64,000 nt of DNA from Tolypeutes matacus (Eukaryota > Chordata > Mammalia > Cingulata > Chlamyphoridae). Position 1 is the first letter of the stretch, and the number at the start of each line of letters is the position of its first letter. The DNA lies in assembly GCA_026826555.1 (NCBI GenBank), contig JAKSZT010053881.1:7141373-7205372 (forward strand), read 5' to 3'. Below, piece by piece: positions 23,231-34,833 of the stretch. The notes under the pieces are model-generated. The model saw only the letters and a list, made by a program, of their open reading frames with translations, was not told the DNA's origin and searched no databases. The position numbers were made by a program, and so were the translations under genes.

Positions 23231-23677
23231 AACATAGGCACATATGAAAAATCTATAGCTAACATCTTACTTAATGGTGAAAAATTGAAAGCTTTCCCCC
23301 TAAGATGGGGAACAAGACAAGGATGCCTGCTGTCACCACTGTAATTTAACATTGTACTAGAAGTTCTAGCCAGAGCAATTAAGCAAGAAAAAGAAATAAA
23401 AGGCATCCAAATCAGAAAGGAAGAAGTAAATTTTTTCCTATTTGAAGATGACATTATCCTACATAAAGAAAACCCTGAAAAGTCCACAACAAAGCTCCTA
23501 GATCTAATAAATGTGAAAAGCAAGGTGATGGGGCACAAGACCAATACCCCAAAATCAGTAGTGTTTCATATACTAGTAATAAACAATCAGAAGAAGAAAC
23601 CAAGGAAAAAATCCATTTACAATAGCAAATAAAAGAATCAAATATCTAGGAATAAATTTAACCAAGGATGTAAAGGC

Positions 23678-23886
23678 TTGTACAGAGAAAACTACAAAAC
23701 ATTACTAAAAGAATGCAAAGAAGATCTAAATAAATGGAAGAGAATTCTGTGTTCATGTATTAGAAGACTAAATATTTTTATGATGTTAAGCCTACTCAAA
23801 GCGATTTATAGATTCAATGCAATCCCATTCAAAATTCCAACAAACTTCTTTGCAAAAATGGAAAAGCCAATCATCAAATTTATATG
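23678..23886 (+). pseudogene. L1-C ORF2 post-RT remnant
   Basis: Plus-strand open piece with LNKWKRILCSCIRRLNIFMM and IYRFNAIPFKIPTNFFAKME then IIKFIW, the segment after RT. The frame runs on into the SINE at 23886. Confidence 0.85.
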
Positions 23887-23993
23887 GAGTGGGTATAGCT
23901 CAGTTGTTGAGTGCCTACTTCGTATGCATGAGGTCCTGGGTTCAATCCCTGGTATCTCCTAAAAAAAATAAAAATAAAAAATAAAATAAAAAA
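23886..23993 (+). mobile_element. DAS-type SINE monomer
   Basis: Head ggagtgggtatagctcagtt with A box, B-box half gaggtcctgggttcaatccc, body end tggtatctcct, then (aaaat)n tail. Same sense as L1-C. No clear TSD found. Confidence 0.9.
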
Positions 23994-25543
23994 GTAAGGT
24001 GATCAGAATAGCCAAAGCCATCTTGTACAAGAATGAAGTTGAAGGATTCATACTTCTTGATCTTAAAACTCATTACTTTACAAAGCCACAGTAGTCAAAA
24101 CAGCATGGTATGGCACAAGGACAGATATATAGACCAATGGAATTGAATTGAGAACTCAGAAATCAACCCTCACAATTTTGGCCAACTGATTTTTGACAAG
24201 GGGACAAAGACCATTCAATTGGGAAAGAATAGTCTCTTTAACAAATGGTGCTGGGAAAACTGGATCTCCATTTGCAAAAGAATGAAGGTGGATCCTCACC
24301 TCATACCATATACAAAAATCAAACTCAAAATGGACCAAAGTCCTAACTAAATATAAGAGCCAGAACCCTAAAACTCCTAAAAGAAAATGTAGGGAAGCAT
24401 CTTCAGGGTCTTGTGTTAGGCAATTATTTCTTAGACTTTACACCCAAAGTATAAGCAACAAAGGAAAAAATAGATAAATGAGACCTTGTCAAAATTTAAA
24501 TCTTTTGTAAATCAAAGTACTTTATCTTTAAAGTAAAATGGCAACCCACACAACGGGAGAAAATATTTGGAAACTATATATCTGATAAGGGTTTAATATC
24601 CAAGATATATAAAGACATCCTTCAACTCAACAACAAAAAGATGAACAACCAAATTAAAAAATAGGCAAAAGACTTGAATAGACATTTCTCCACAGATGAT
24701 ATACAAATAACCAAAGAGCACATCAAAGATGCTCAACATCAATAGCCATTAGAAAATGCAAATCAAAACCACAATGATTTACCATTTCACATCTACTAGA
24801 ATGGCTACTATTAAAAAATACAGAAAATTACAAGTGTTGGGGAGGAAGTGGAGAAATAGAAGCACTCATACTTTGCTGGGGGGGGGATGTAAAATGGTGT
24901 AGCCACTGTAGAAGACAGTTTGGAAGTTCCTCAGAAAGTTAAGTACAGAAATACCATATGACTCAGCAATCCTACTTCTAGGTAAATACCCCCAAAGAAC
25001 TGAAAGCAGGGACTTGAACACACTGATATTCATAGCAGCATTATTCACAATCGCCAAAAAATGGAAGCAACACAAGTGTCCATCAACTAATTAATGTGTA
25101 AACAAAATGTGGCATATACACACAATGGAATATTATTCAGCCCTAAAAATGAATGAAGTTCTGATAGATGCTACAACATGGATGAACCTTGAAGACACCG
25201 TGTTGAGTGGAATAAGCCAGAAACTAAAGGAAATATATTGTATGATCTCACTGATATGAAATAATTAGAATAAGCAAACTCAGAGAACCAGAATCTAGAA
25301 TATAGTTTACCAGGGGATAGGGTGGAAGTAGGGAATAGGGAGTTAGGGCTTAAAATGTACAGAGTTTCTATTTGGGATGATGGAAAATTTTGGTAAGGGA
25401 TGGTGGTGATAGTAGCACAACATTGTGAAGGTAATTAACAGCACTGAATTTAATATTGGAATGTGGTTAAAAGTGGGAATTTAGGTTGTATATATGCTAC
25501 TGGAATAAAATTTTTTAAAAAATCTTTAGAATTGCACAACACA

Positions 25544-25743
25544 GGGAAGCGGCTGTGGCTCAATCAGTAGGGCTCCCGTTTACCATATGGGAGGCCCCGG
25601 GTTCGGTTCCCGGGGCCTCCTGGTGAAGGCAAAGCCCGCCCGCACGGCGTGGTTAGCTGACCCAGCGAGCACAAGCAGCAAGGGGGGTATAAATGAATAA
25701 ATAAATAAAAATCTTAAAAATAATAATAATAATAATAATAATA
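25544..25743 (+). mobile_element. Long-tail DAS-type SINE with tRNA-like head
   Basis: The best plus-strand example. A box is tggctcaatcagtaggg (about 25555-25571) and B box is ggttcggttcc (about 25600-25610). The T-arm extends to a 12-bp stem: 25590-25601 pairs with 25609-25620 around a 7-nt loop, ttcggtt. A body with gctgacccagcgagcacaag and an (aat)n tail follows. It sits within the L1-C 3' UTR. Confidence 0.93.
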
Positions 25744-25849
25744 GGGTGTTATAAAGGAACTCTGTATTTTGTGCATGATTTTTCAGTAAACCCACAACTT
25801 CTCTAGTAAAAAAAAAAATTACAGTTACTGAACTTTGGGTAGTACAGCA

Positions 25850-25999
25850 CAACCTTGCCTATCCTGGCTGACATACTAACACGTAACTAAAGTTCACCTT
25901 CATCAGTCCTGCCTCTTCAGATGTAGCTCAGTAGTTATCACCTGGTTAAGAACTATTATGTACAACAGACTTCCAAACTATATCTCGGTTCATTCTCAC
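25850..25999. other. Unassigned sequence
   Basis: Nothing recognised between L1-C and the MIR. Confidence 0.3.
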
Positions 26000-26115
26000 A
26001 GTCATCCTGAAAGGCAGGTATTATTAACCCCATTTTATCTGTAAGGAACTGGAGAAGTGAAATGATTTCCCAGATCCTTGGCAAGCAGCAGAGCTGGGAC
26101 TGGAAGTCAGGGTTT
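26000..26115 (-). mobile_element. MIR fragment
   Basis: gcaggtattattaaccccat, ggaactggagaagtgaaatg, then gcagcagagctgggactgga are the reverse of the MIR core. Confidence 0.7.
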
Positions 26116-26399
26116 CTGAAAATAAAACACAAGCAGAGTCACTGTGCTGTACTGGGGCCTCCTATTACTGATTATGAATCAAGGTAATTTTATCGAACTT
26201 TGTAACTCAGCTGTGACCTCTTCCTGAAATATTCACTTTTGTATCCTCCCCTTTGTCTCTCCTTTTCTTTTTTCCCAAGAACCTGAGCTGTGGGAAGCTG
26301 TGTCTTATCATTTTTCCTGACTGAGAGGTAATTGTCACCCTCCCACTTAATGGTAAGGAAAGAAATATTTGGCATGTGTTCCCTAAAAGGCATGCTGAG

Positions 26400-26610
26400 C
26401 ATTTTATATATATTACAACCTTATTTAGTCCTTATATGAACGCTGTAGCAGAAGTAGTATTACCTCTATTTTAAAAGTGGGGAACTGAAGGACAGGCAGG
26501 TTATGTAACTTGTCTAAGGTCTTAGTTAATAATTGTTCACGGGTAGAGTTGAAACCTGTGCCTGCCTGACTCCAAACTCCTTGCTCTTTCCAGTGCCTTT
26601 CCCTCAAATG
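26400..26610 (-). mobile_element. MIR fragment
   Basis: ctattttaaaagtggggaac, ggttatgtaacttgtctaag, and tgcctgcctgactccaaact read as reverse MIR. Confidence 0.7.
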
Positions 26611-26713
26611 ATATTCAGCTGTGCCTCAATCCTTATGGGAAGGGGCGGTGAGGGGAGGGGCGAACAGAATTGGAGAGGATTAAAGGAAACTATAGCTTGC
26701 TTGTTCAGCTTTT

Positions 26714-27115
26714 AAAATTAAAAAAAAATTTTTTTTACTCTCTCCCCCACCCCCCTTGTTGTTCTTTGTGCTCACTGTCTGCTCCCTGTGTTCATTCGCT
26801 GTGTGTTCTTTCCATGTCTGCTTGTCTTTTCTTCTCATCTTTCTCTTTTAGGAGGCACTGGGAACCGATCCTGCAACCCCTGGTGTGTGAGAGAGGCGCT
26901 CAATTGCTTGAGTCACCTCAGCTCCCTGGTCTGCTCCATCTCTCATTGTCTCTCCTCTGTGTCTCCTTTTGTTGCATCACCTTGCTGTGTCAGCTCTCCG
27001 TGGCACGGGCCGCCAGTCCTCCGCAGCGCAGGCCAGCATGCCATCACTGGGGCGATTCCCGGGGCCTCCCACATGGTAGCTGGGAGCCCAGTCACTTGAG
27101 CCACATCCACTTCCC
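26714..27115 (-). mobile_element. Dimeric DAS-type SINE, 15-bp TSD
   Basis: Complete head-spacer-head-tail dimer. TSDs gcttgttcagctttt (26699-26713) and gcttattcaggtttt (27116-27130) differ at two positions. The spacer contains tctcattgtctctcctctgt. The small plus-strand ORFs across it are SINE sequence. Confidence 0.93.
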
Positions 27116-27130
27116 GCTTATTCAGGTTTT

Positions 27131-27839
27131 ATCTGTAAGAACTGGCAGTTTGGTAGCCCAGAGTCTCTGAAGATCCAGGGGTCCAATAATCATGAACCTC
27201 TCAGAGGACAGAGCCCTCCAAACTCCACAGAGTAAACCCAGTAGTGAGACCACCTGGAAATGGCCATTTAATTTCCATCCTTTGCTTTACATATAGAAAG
27301 TACCCAATATGCATTTGTTCATCAATTCTCTACTTCTTCAAGCTTGTCAGAGCCAGCTGAAATCAAAAGAGGCCTGTACAGCCCCTGGCATTAAGGCAGG
27401 CTTGGTTATTTGACAGATTCTCCCAGATGGTATTCCCAGATGCATATCACTAGTTGTCTGCCATGGTCCAGGTACCCATTTCTTCTCCCTTGGCTCCAGC
27501 TCTACTCCTTGTTTCACTTCTGTGTGAATAAATTGTCCAGATCCCTTTTAAGGACTGAAAAGAGGTAATGCTCCTGAGTATTTGGGGCTGCCCATGTGAG
27601 TAGTTATTCACTCCACCTCCTGTACCTAGATCCCAGGTGATGGGTCTGATGTGGTCACATCTTTACTTGTCCTTGCCTTGAATGATTCTCCTTCTCTTGC
27701 CTTCTCTATAACAAGGGGAAATACTAGGGGCTAGACCAGAAGATCTCATGAGAGACCTCCTAGTTCTAAGATCTTTTAAACTAGATCAGTTTCAAGTTGA
27801 AGTCATGTCTATGTTGGTTTATCACTGACACTGATCACT
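27131..27839. other. Mostly unassigned; possible L2 3' scrap at 27280-27325
   Basis: The tatagaaagtacccaatatg stretch resembles an L2/MIR 3' end in plus orientation but is too short to be sure. The rest is not recognised. Confidence 0.35.
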
Positions 27840-28190
27840 CAGTCCTACTCTGTGTCTGGCCCTCTTGTAGATGCTGGTGACAGAGCTGAGCAAGGCAGAA
27901 CAAGGACCCGGCTCTAATCAAATTTACAGTTCAGTGGGAAGAAAGAGAAAATAAACAAGACTCTGAGATGTGCTGGGAATTATATAAACAAGGTCACATG
28001 ATAGAGGGTAAGAAGGGATAGGATTTGTTACTTCAGATGGGTGATCATGGAAGCCTTCTCTGAGGAGGGGCCATCTGAGGTGAGACTTGAATAATAAGGA
28101 GACAAACTGGGGAAAGAGCTTTCCAAGGAGAGGGAGCAGAAAGTTCTAAGGCTCTCAGACTGGAGTAAGTTTAAGGTGTCCAAGGAATAG
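27840..28190 (-). mobile_element. L2 fragment
   Basis: gaagccttctctgaggaggg, gtgagacttgaataataagg and agagctttccaaggagaggg match the same L2 segment found at 10500-11460. Confidence 0.65.
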
Positions 28191-28202
28191 AAGAAAATGC
28201 TG

Positions 28203-28335
28203 ATGATTATTACCATTCATTAAGTGGTTATTATGGGCCAGGCATTGTGCTGTACACTTAAATATATGATCTCATTTTAATTCTCATAGTACCCTTTGAG
28301 GTAGGTATTATTATCTTCACTTTACAGGTAGGCTT
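28203..28335 (-). mobile_element. MIR fragment
   Basis: gggccaggcattgtgctgta, tatgatctcattttaattct, then tgaggtaggtattattatct, the reverse of the MIR 3' half. Confidence 0.75.
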
Positions 28336-28956
28336 TCAGTTCTGTTAGTACTTGGAGTTTCCTCACCTCTATGGAATTACCCTAGAGAAGTAGGTCTCAA
28401 CTGGGACCATGTGGAAATTTGTGGAGGCCCTATTAGCATTTAGTGGGCAGGGAACAGGGAGGAGAGACACACTGATGGTCTGTAGAACAAAGAATTTCCC
28501 CTCTCCATGTGTGATTTTCAAACATACCACCAGACTGATGTTCATATAGACGAAGAGCTTGTTTATAATTTCCAAAACTAGGAACGAATTCCATTTTACA
28601 TACAAATATTAAGTGTTTAGTAATTCAACTACCAGCTACACTAAGAAAAATTATATTCTGCTTTGTTTGGAACTTTATTGAAAGGAGTATCAAATCCCCT
28701 GGGTTATATATTTGCTCTGACAGACTGATTAGGCGTGTCATGCTGGTGACTCAAAAACAATGAGTGGCACTGCAGTAGATATGAGTTTCTGAAATCTGAA
28801 CATTCTTGATAAAGTTGGACTTAGTCTCCAACATTACTAAGTTAGCAGAGATGCATGGAATGCAGAGACTGCATTGAATTTTACGAATTACAGTTGCTTT
28901 AAAAATATTTCATGTTTCCTCCTATGCTTTTTAAAAAATTTACCACATTGTTAAGA
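28336..28956. other. Unassigned sequence
   Basis: No repeat or gene recognised. Confidence 0.3.
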
Positions 28957-28961
28957 AACAT

Positions 28962-29389
28962 TGTCTTAGTTTGCCAAGGCTGCTCTAACAAATACCACGC
29001 AATGGGTTGGCTTACACAACAGGAATTTTTTGTATCATGATTTTGGAGGCTAAGAGTCCAACATTGAGGTGTTGACAAGACCTTGCTTTCTCCGAAGTCT
29101 GTAACATCTGGTGATGGCAGTCCTCCATCATATAGCGGTATCTCTCTCTGGCTTCTACTGACTCTCTGTGTCCAAATTTCCTTTGCTTATTAGGACTCTG
29201 GTCATCTGGATTAAGGCCCACCCTGATTCAACTTGGCCTCATCTAAAAAGGATCTTAGAAGATACTTCTCGCAATGAGTCCACACCTTAACGAATAATAT
29301 CATTTTCAAAGATCCTATTTACAAATGGGTTCACACCCACAGGAATGCAGATTAGGACTTTTGTGGGGGACAGGATTCAATCCTCAGCA
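28962..29389 (-). mobile_element. MLT1-like MaLR LTR, 5-bp TSD aacat
   Basis: Plus-strand start tgtcttagtttgccaaggct, then taacaaataccacgcaatgg, and end tcaatcctcagca. TSD aacat lies at 28957-28961 and 29390-29394. This is a complete 428-bp solo LTR, minus sense, in unique sequence. Confidence 0.88.
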
Positions 29390-29394
29390 AACAT

Positions 29395-29889
29395 TTAATG
29401 TGAAAATTACAGAATGAAAAGGTTTTTATTGATTTGGGGATTATTTGGATGCTCTCCCCATAGCTCCACCACACAACTTGAATGAACTCTTGTGTTACTA
29501 CTGTTTCTTTTACCAGTTTATCCTCTATTTCGTGTACATGGTCTGCAAGGTCTTTTTTAATTACTTGAGCCTAAATATATGCTTCAAAGTGCAGAGGGAT
29601 TTCCAGAAAAGTGACATTACCCTGTCCCATGAACAGCATATACATATATCTATGTGCTAAGACAAAACCAGCTCATCTCCAAGGTTATCAGATTGCTCAT
29701 GTTTTCAACTTTGACAGCGTGTAGTTTGTTTTGCATGTTATCCCTACTCCAATTAAGTTTCTTACTTTCTCTTATCTTACAGGAATAAATTTAGTCTATT
29801 ACTTCTTTAAACACTAGATTTTATTCTTGTGTACCCCACACTCTTATTCTTTCATTTGCTTGTATTTCTTATATATATATATTGGCTTT
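29395..29889. other. Unassigned sequence
   Basis: No repeat or gene recognised; includes a short (at)n at 29870-29882. Confidence 0.3.
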
Positions 29890-30245
29890 AATTTTTTTAT
29901 GACATAAAAGTTGCTAGTTTAACCATTTTTAACTGTACAGTCTAGTGGCATTAATTATATTTACAATGTTGTGCTACCATCACCACCATCCGTTACCAAA
30001 ACTTCTTTTATCAATCAAAACAGAAACTCTGTACTCATTAAGCCAATAACTGCCCATTAACTCTCCCCCCAGCCATCAGTAATCTCTAATCTACTTTCTC
30101 TCTCTGTGAATTTGCTTATTCTAGATATTCATATAGAAGAAACCATACAACATGTGACCTTTTGTGTCTGGCTTATTTCACTTAGCATAATGTTTTCAAG
30201 GTTCATCCATGTTGTAGCAAGTATCAAAACTTCATCTCTTTTTAT
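29890..30245 (-). mobile_element. Old L1M 3' UTR fragment
   Basis: gtgctaccatcaccaccatc, taatctactttctctctctg and agcataatgttttcaaggtt are the reverse of the old L1M 3' UTR. Confidence 0.75.
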
Positions 30246-31019
30246 GGCAACAACCATTTTGTGACCTTGGGGAAAAAGTCACACACTAGGGATGTTGAAT
30301 CAGGAAGGATGGACTTGGTTCTCTGAAGGCAGCATCAAGGTGCCATGTCAGCCCGGCTTATCCTCTGACTTCACTGTTGGGAGAGCTAAAAAATTTCTTT
30401 TGTATATAAAGTCATTCTTTGGGGTGTGTGTGTGTGTGTTTTCTCTGTTGTTTCTATTTGCAACTAAACACATCCTGACCTGATACATTCATTGCCCTAC
30501 CTTCCTGGTAACAGAAAACTGGGGCTTGAACCATTATACTTCAGTTTTGAAAGATTGCAGATACTTTCTATATACTGTTTAATGCCAAAATAATACTGGT
30601 TGGGAAGATCTAGGCATTACCCCAAATTCAAGCTGAATCACATTTGTTTAGACTATTATATTTGGGTTTGCTCAGCCAGCTGCCTTTTGAAATGCACCTG
30701 GGGCTCTTGTATTTTAACACTTCTTGTTAAAAGAGGTAAAAAATATTCAGGGAAGTGGCTCCTCCCCACAGTATGAACACTCACCCCAAAATTATGCAGA
30801 TTATCTTTTAAAAATTATAGCTGAAGAAAAGATGGAAAAGGGAAAAAGGAAAATAAAGGCAAAATATAAAGGCCAGTTTCAGGTGCTGTGACAGATTATA
30901 CTTCCTTTTGTAAGATCTAAAAGAATGCAAAAAACATATTGTAACTGAGCAATAAGAATTAACAAATAATTATGATTACTGAATCAATCAGATGCCTTTT
31001 CAATTCTACTATATTATAA
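30246..31019. other. Mostly unassigned, with a short (TG)n
   Basis: (gt)n at 30424-30439. The remainder has no recognised repeat. The part from about 30715 may belong to the LTR-like sequence that continues after the SINE at 31030. Confidence 0.3.
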
Positions 31020-31029
31020 AATAGCCAAA

Positions 31030-31347
31030 ATTTTTTTTTTTTTTTTTTTTTAAGTATTGGGAATTGAACCCAGGACCTCATATGTGGGAAGCTGGCACTC
31101 AACCACTGAGCTACAGCAGCTCCCCTGAGTTGTTTTTTTCATTTGTTTGCTTGTTGCTTGTTTTTTTTTGTTTTAATTTTTGGCTCCCTCGTCTGTTTGC
31201 TTGTTGTTTGCTCATTGTTTGCTCGTTGTTGTTTTTTTGTTTTCTGCTCGTTGTCTTGTTTTATTGTTTTTAGGAGGCACCGGAACTGAACCAGGGACCT
31301 CCCATGTGGGAAGCAGGTGCTCAACTGCTTGAGCCATATCTGCTCCC
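31030..31347 (-). mobile_element. Dimeric DAS-type SINE, 10-bp TSD
   Basis: Poly(T), a unit ending ctacagcagctcccc near 31125, a T-rich linker rich in (gtttgctcgttg), and a second unit ending at 31347. TSD aatagccaaa lies at 31020-31029 and 31348-31357. Same subtype as 16334-16561, with a longer linker. Confidence 0.95.
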
Positions 31348-31357
31348 AATAGCCAAA

Positions 31358-31910
31358 GTTTAATATTCGAAATTACTGAAACTGGCTGGACTGACCTTAT
31401 CCTTTGTATATGGTCATTTCTAATTAAGATCCACTATTATGACAATTATTCCAAATTGATCTTAACCTTGTATATGAACATTTCTATTGAAATGATAACT
31501 ACTTCACCCTCTCCTCTTTGAAATCCATAAGAAAAACTTTGTAAATGACTTCTATTCTGTGTCTCCCTCATCCCCAGATGCCTTGATCTCTGATAATTGT
31601 CTGTGTTTTAACAACCTTGTGACTCACCACTCCCCTGTTTTGTACGCATCCGCCATTGTGTTTAGCTCCTTAGTGTTTATTAATGTAGGAACCTGAGCCA
31701 GCCCCACCCCTATTACTCGTTAGCATAAACTGCTAAATTCTGGATGTTATAAAATTATCAGGATTACTGCAGTTCCAGGAGGCAGTTTTGGGGCCCTTAG
31801 GCAATTGACCTCCTTTGTTATGCACAAGGAAATAAATTCTTTCTCTCTTTGAAACCCCAGAATCTCAGGATTTAGTTAATAAAGTGTATGGTGGTTAAAA
31901 AAGTACATGG
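31358..31910 (+). mobile_element. Possible retroviral LTR fragment
   Basis: Suggestive of a U3-R-U5 end: ggcaattgacctcctttgtt, then aaggaaataaattctttctc and tgaaaccccagaatctcagg. No clear TG...CA ends or TSD found, and the family is not recognised. It may extend left of the SINE to about 30715. Confidence 0.35.
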
Positions 31911-33064
31911 AGCAGAAGAACCCACATTTTGCTCAATATCAATATCCTACCGAGGAAAGTCTTTCCTTGAGACACAAAATTCCTCCAGATGTCTCCATTC
32001 TCTAAAATATTATGTCTTTTAATTGCAGAGAGGTGTTGCTGAACTGTTATTTACGAAACAGATTGTATAAGGCAACAGCACTGCTCTGCAGTATAATTTC
32101 AGAAATGTTTTCTTACTGGAAAAATATGCCCTTTACATGTAAAAAAAAATCCCCCCCTGGAACACAATCTCAGACTTTGTAAATCAAAACTTCATGCTTG
32201 TCTTATCATAGATTGCTTTCTCTGATTCTGAAGTCAGTCTTCAAAGAGCCAGACTAGCCACCTGTAGTCAGCAAGCCTGTTCAGTGCACTGCCTACTTGA
32301 CCAGTTGGAGAGACTGACGTGAACTGAGTTTATGGCTTGGCCTGGTCCTGTCTTTGTGGGGAGGAGACAAAGGAGAACAGCAGAAACTTCGGAGATAAGA
32401 CCAGCTCCCTTCCGTAGTGGGATTTGGGAACAGTGTTTGCTGTACATCTCTTCCTCTTGTGTCTTGAGAGGGAGAAAGATCATTGCCATAGAGGGTGGAA
32501 AGTTTCCCTTTGTTTCCAGGGGAAGGAGAACACAAAGGCCATCAAGGTTTATCCGGGAGGCACAAACTGGAACCAGTAAGCTACTGGGAGATGGAGACAG
32601 CTCCGGGTACTGGCTATTCCCTCTGTCGGCTTCCTAGTCAGCACCATCTCCCTCTTATGTTCTCTCTGCCTTTTTTCTATGATGTATCTGTTCTGTTTTA
32701 CTCTTTTTACTAAGAAGCCAATTCCTCCATTCAAATGCCAGAGATAGCTAGTCCGAATAATTTTGCTCATTGACATTCCCCCTTTGGGTAGAGCTCTTTG
32801 TCCAAGGTGACTTCATGCACCACTGGCCAGCTGATGGGCAGGATGCTGTCAGGTCAGGGGTCCACCTCTGGTCCACTTAGTGTTATGGATGCACAGACAC
32901 CAGCCTAATATGACTTCCCTGAACCAGGGGGCTATGGGCAGGGCAGTTTAAACTAGAAGCAACTGTTGGAGACCACAGTCTCTGTGGCTTGCATTTAGGC
33001 CAAGTCCTAATGCCAACACATGCCTGATTTGCTTGATCAGCCAGCAAATCTGTTTCCTTACCTG
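31911..33064. other. Unassigned sequence
   Basis: Includes a GC-richer part (32240-32640) with overlapping short ORFs on both strands. None shows a recognised domain, and no splice-flanked exon can be defended. Confidence 0.35.
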
Positions 33065-33185
33065 TAAATAGAGGATAATAATAAAATGAAACCTATTTCA
33101 CAGAGCTGTGGTGAGGATTAAGGAGGATAATGTATAGGTTAAAGGGCTTTGTAAACTGTTAAATATTATACTAACGATATTATTG
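33065..33185 (+). mobile_element. MIR fragment
   Basis: ctgtaaatagaggataataa, ctgtggtgaggattaaggag, then agggctttgtaaactgttaa match the MIR 3' half in plus sense. Confidence 0.7.
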
Positions 33186-34821
33186 TCAGAAAGGGATAGA
33201 CTCTTAAGCTATTTTGACCCATTTGGCTTCCCAGACAGGCTAGACATTCATTTGGAATGGGAACTGTGACAGGGAACAAGTAAGGAAAAAATGCAAGGAA
33301 AGCAGGACTCTCCTGCTCTCCCAAGTTAAGGGGTACACAGGGACCAGGGTTGACAAGTCAAGAATCCTGGTCCTCAGAATCTCACAAAGCACTGGGTGCT
33401 ATGGTGTGTGTGTGTGTGTGTGCGTGTGTGTGTGTGATGAGTGACACATGAGTAGAAGGATCCTCTTCTAGCTGTCCAAAGCCTCTCCTCTCCTCTACAG
33501 AGAGCCCTTTCCTCTGCTAACCCCTCCAAATTTCTTTAAAGAAAAAAAGAAAAACAGGAAATTAAAAACAAAACAAAACAAAACTGAGGGTTGAAAGGAG
33601 AGAGATGACAGTAAATAGGCAGAAGGAACAAGATATTTGAGTTCCTGGGAAGGGTGGGGCATTTAGTCCATAATTGCACTGCTGGGGAATTTTGGCTCAT
33701 AAATCCTGCAGCTGCCAGTAAAGTCCTTTGTATGAAAAGTGGTCCTGACCTTGGGCAGAACTGCCTCTGGGCACTCCCGGAATCCCCTGACTCACCTCTG
33801 AGTTGCTAAACGGTGGTGGGGCACTGGACTAAGTACAGTGGCTTTGCTGTGAAGCACATCAGGTCCCTTCTTATTGTACAGGGGAAAAAGGAGAAGTGTG
33901 GCCAGATAGATACTTCTCTTACAGGCCTTCCGTTTCAAATCGGGAAACTGGGCCTTATTTGAGTAGGCTCAGGTTGCTCACATTTAGGTTGTCATGTAAA
34001 AGTGTACTGAAGTATACTGAAGGAATTCATCTTTTTTTTTTTTTTTTTTTTTTTGTAAAAACAAACTTGACAAAACACTCCGAAAACCAGAACATCTTAG
34101 TCCAGCACAGACTCTCTACTGTATTCTGATGATTGAATGGGCTCCTACAGGGTCATATGGGATGAGAAGATTAAATAGGGGAGCAGGAAAAGTTAGAAGC
34201 AAACTTTTGATATATTCCTCTGAGAAGGATACAGGAAGAGCAAGCAAGGGGAGATAGGGAAATGAAGAAGGAGATGAATCATTCTCCTCTATATTTGGCT
34301 AATTTCCTCATTGGCATTGACAGAAATGACTGCTAAATCTAAATCCCGGGGTCCTAGCTTTTTTCTTTCAGGACTTTTTTCTCTGTTAATTAGGACATTG
34401 GAGAAATTGTCATGATAATTATAGCGTCTAGACTAGGGGAACTACAGGAGGCAGTAAGAGAATATTTAATTGCAGAGTTGAGGAAACACATTCCGATGAC
34501 AGGATTTAGAAAGGCTCTCTAGAGAACAATGCTGTAGGGAGCTGTGTTCCTTGGGATTGCTCTGACATTGTCTGTTATGGAAGGGGAATCTTGGGTGTTT
34601 TGTCTGAGCTTTTAAGATTGTCAATATTCTCATTTCCTGGAGAAGATTCCAGGGATCTATGGAGAAAACTATGCCTCAACATTTTGATCTTTATCAGTTT
34701 TGCCCTCAGCTTGTGTCACCATAAAGGGTGGCAGGGGCAGTTTCTTGCCCAGATTAAAAGACATTGACAAAAAAGAAAAAGAAAAAAAACAGTCATTGAC
34801 TGATACTTTTGGAGAGGTGGG
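33186..34821. other. Unassigned sequence with (TG)n and poly(T)
   Basis: (tg)n at 33403-33436 and a T-run at 34031-34054. No gene or dispersed repeat recognised. Confidence 0.35.
33403..33436. repeat. (TG)n microsatellite
   Basis: About 17 TG units with one C interruption at 33423. Confidence 0.95.
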
Positions 34822-34833
34822 AAAAGAGTGATT

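Larger units (their letters stand above)
19824..25820 (+). mobile_element. L1 element C, plus strand, 5' UTR plus ORF2, ORF1 missing
   Basis: The 5' end aggagatggcagaataggaag and caaacaggcaggaactgtct is a classic L1 5' UTR start. After about 1.1 kb, the text moves almost directly to the ORF2 endonuclease start (caaaatggcagaagaaagtc at 21055), leaving no recognisable ORF1. ORF2 continues through RT (LFEDDIIL near 23440-23460) to the C-terminus, then a 3' UTR ending about 25820. Interruptions: SINEs at 21456, 23886 and 25544 and an LTR piece at 23026. No frame exceeds about 94 codons. Confidence 0.9.

Noticed and set aside
25544..25625. A functional tRNA gene
   Set aside because: The A and B boxes are tRNA-like, but the sequence is the head of a SINE repeated about 30 times, with a long body and A tail and no intact cloverleaf.
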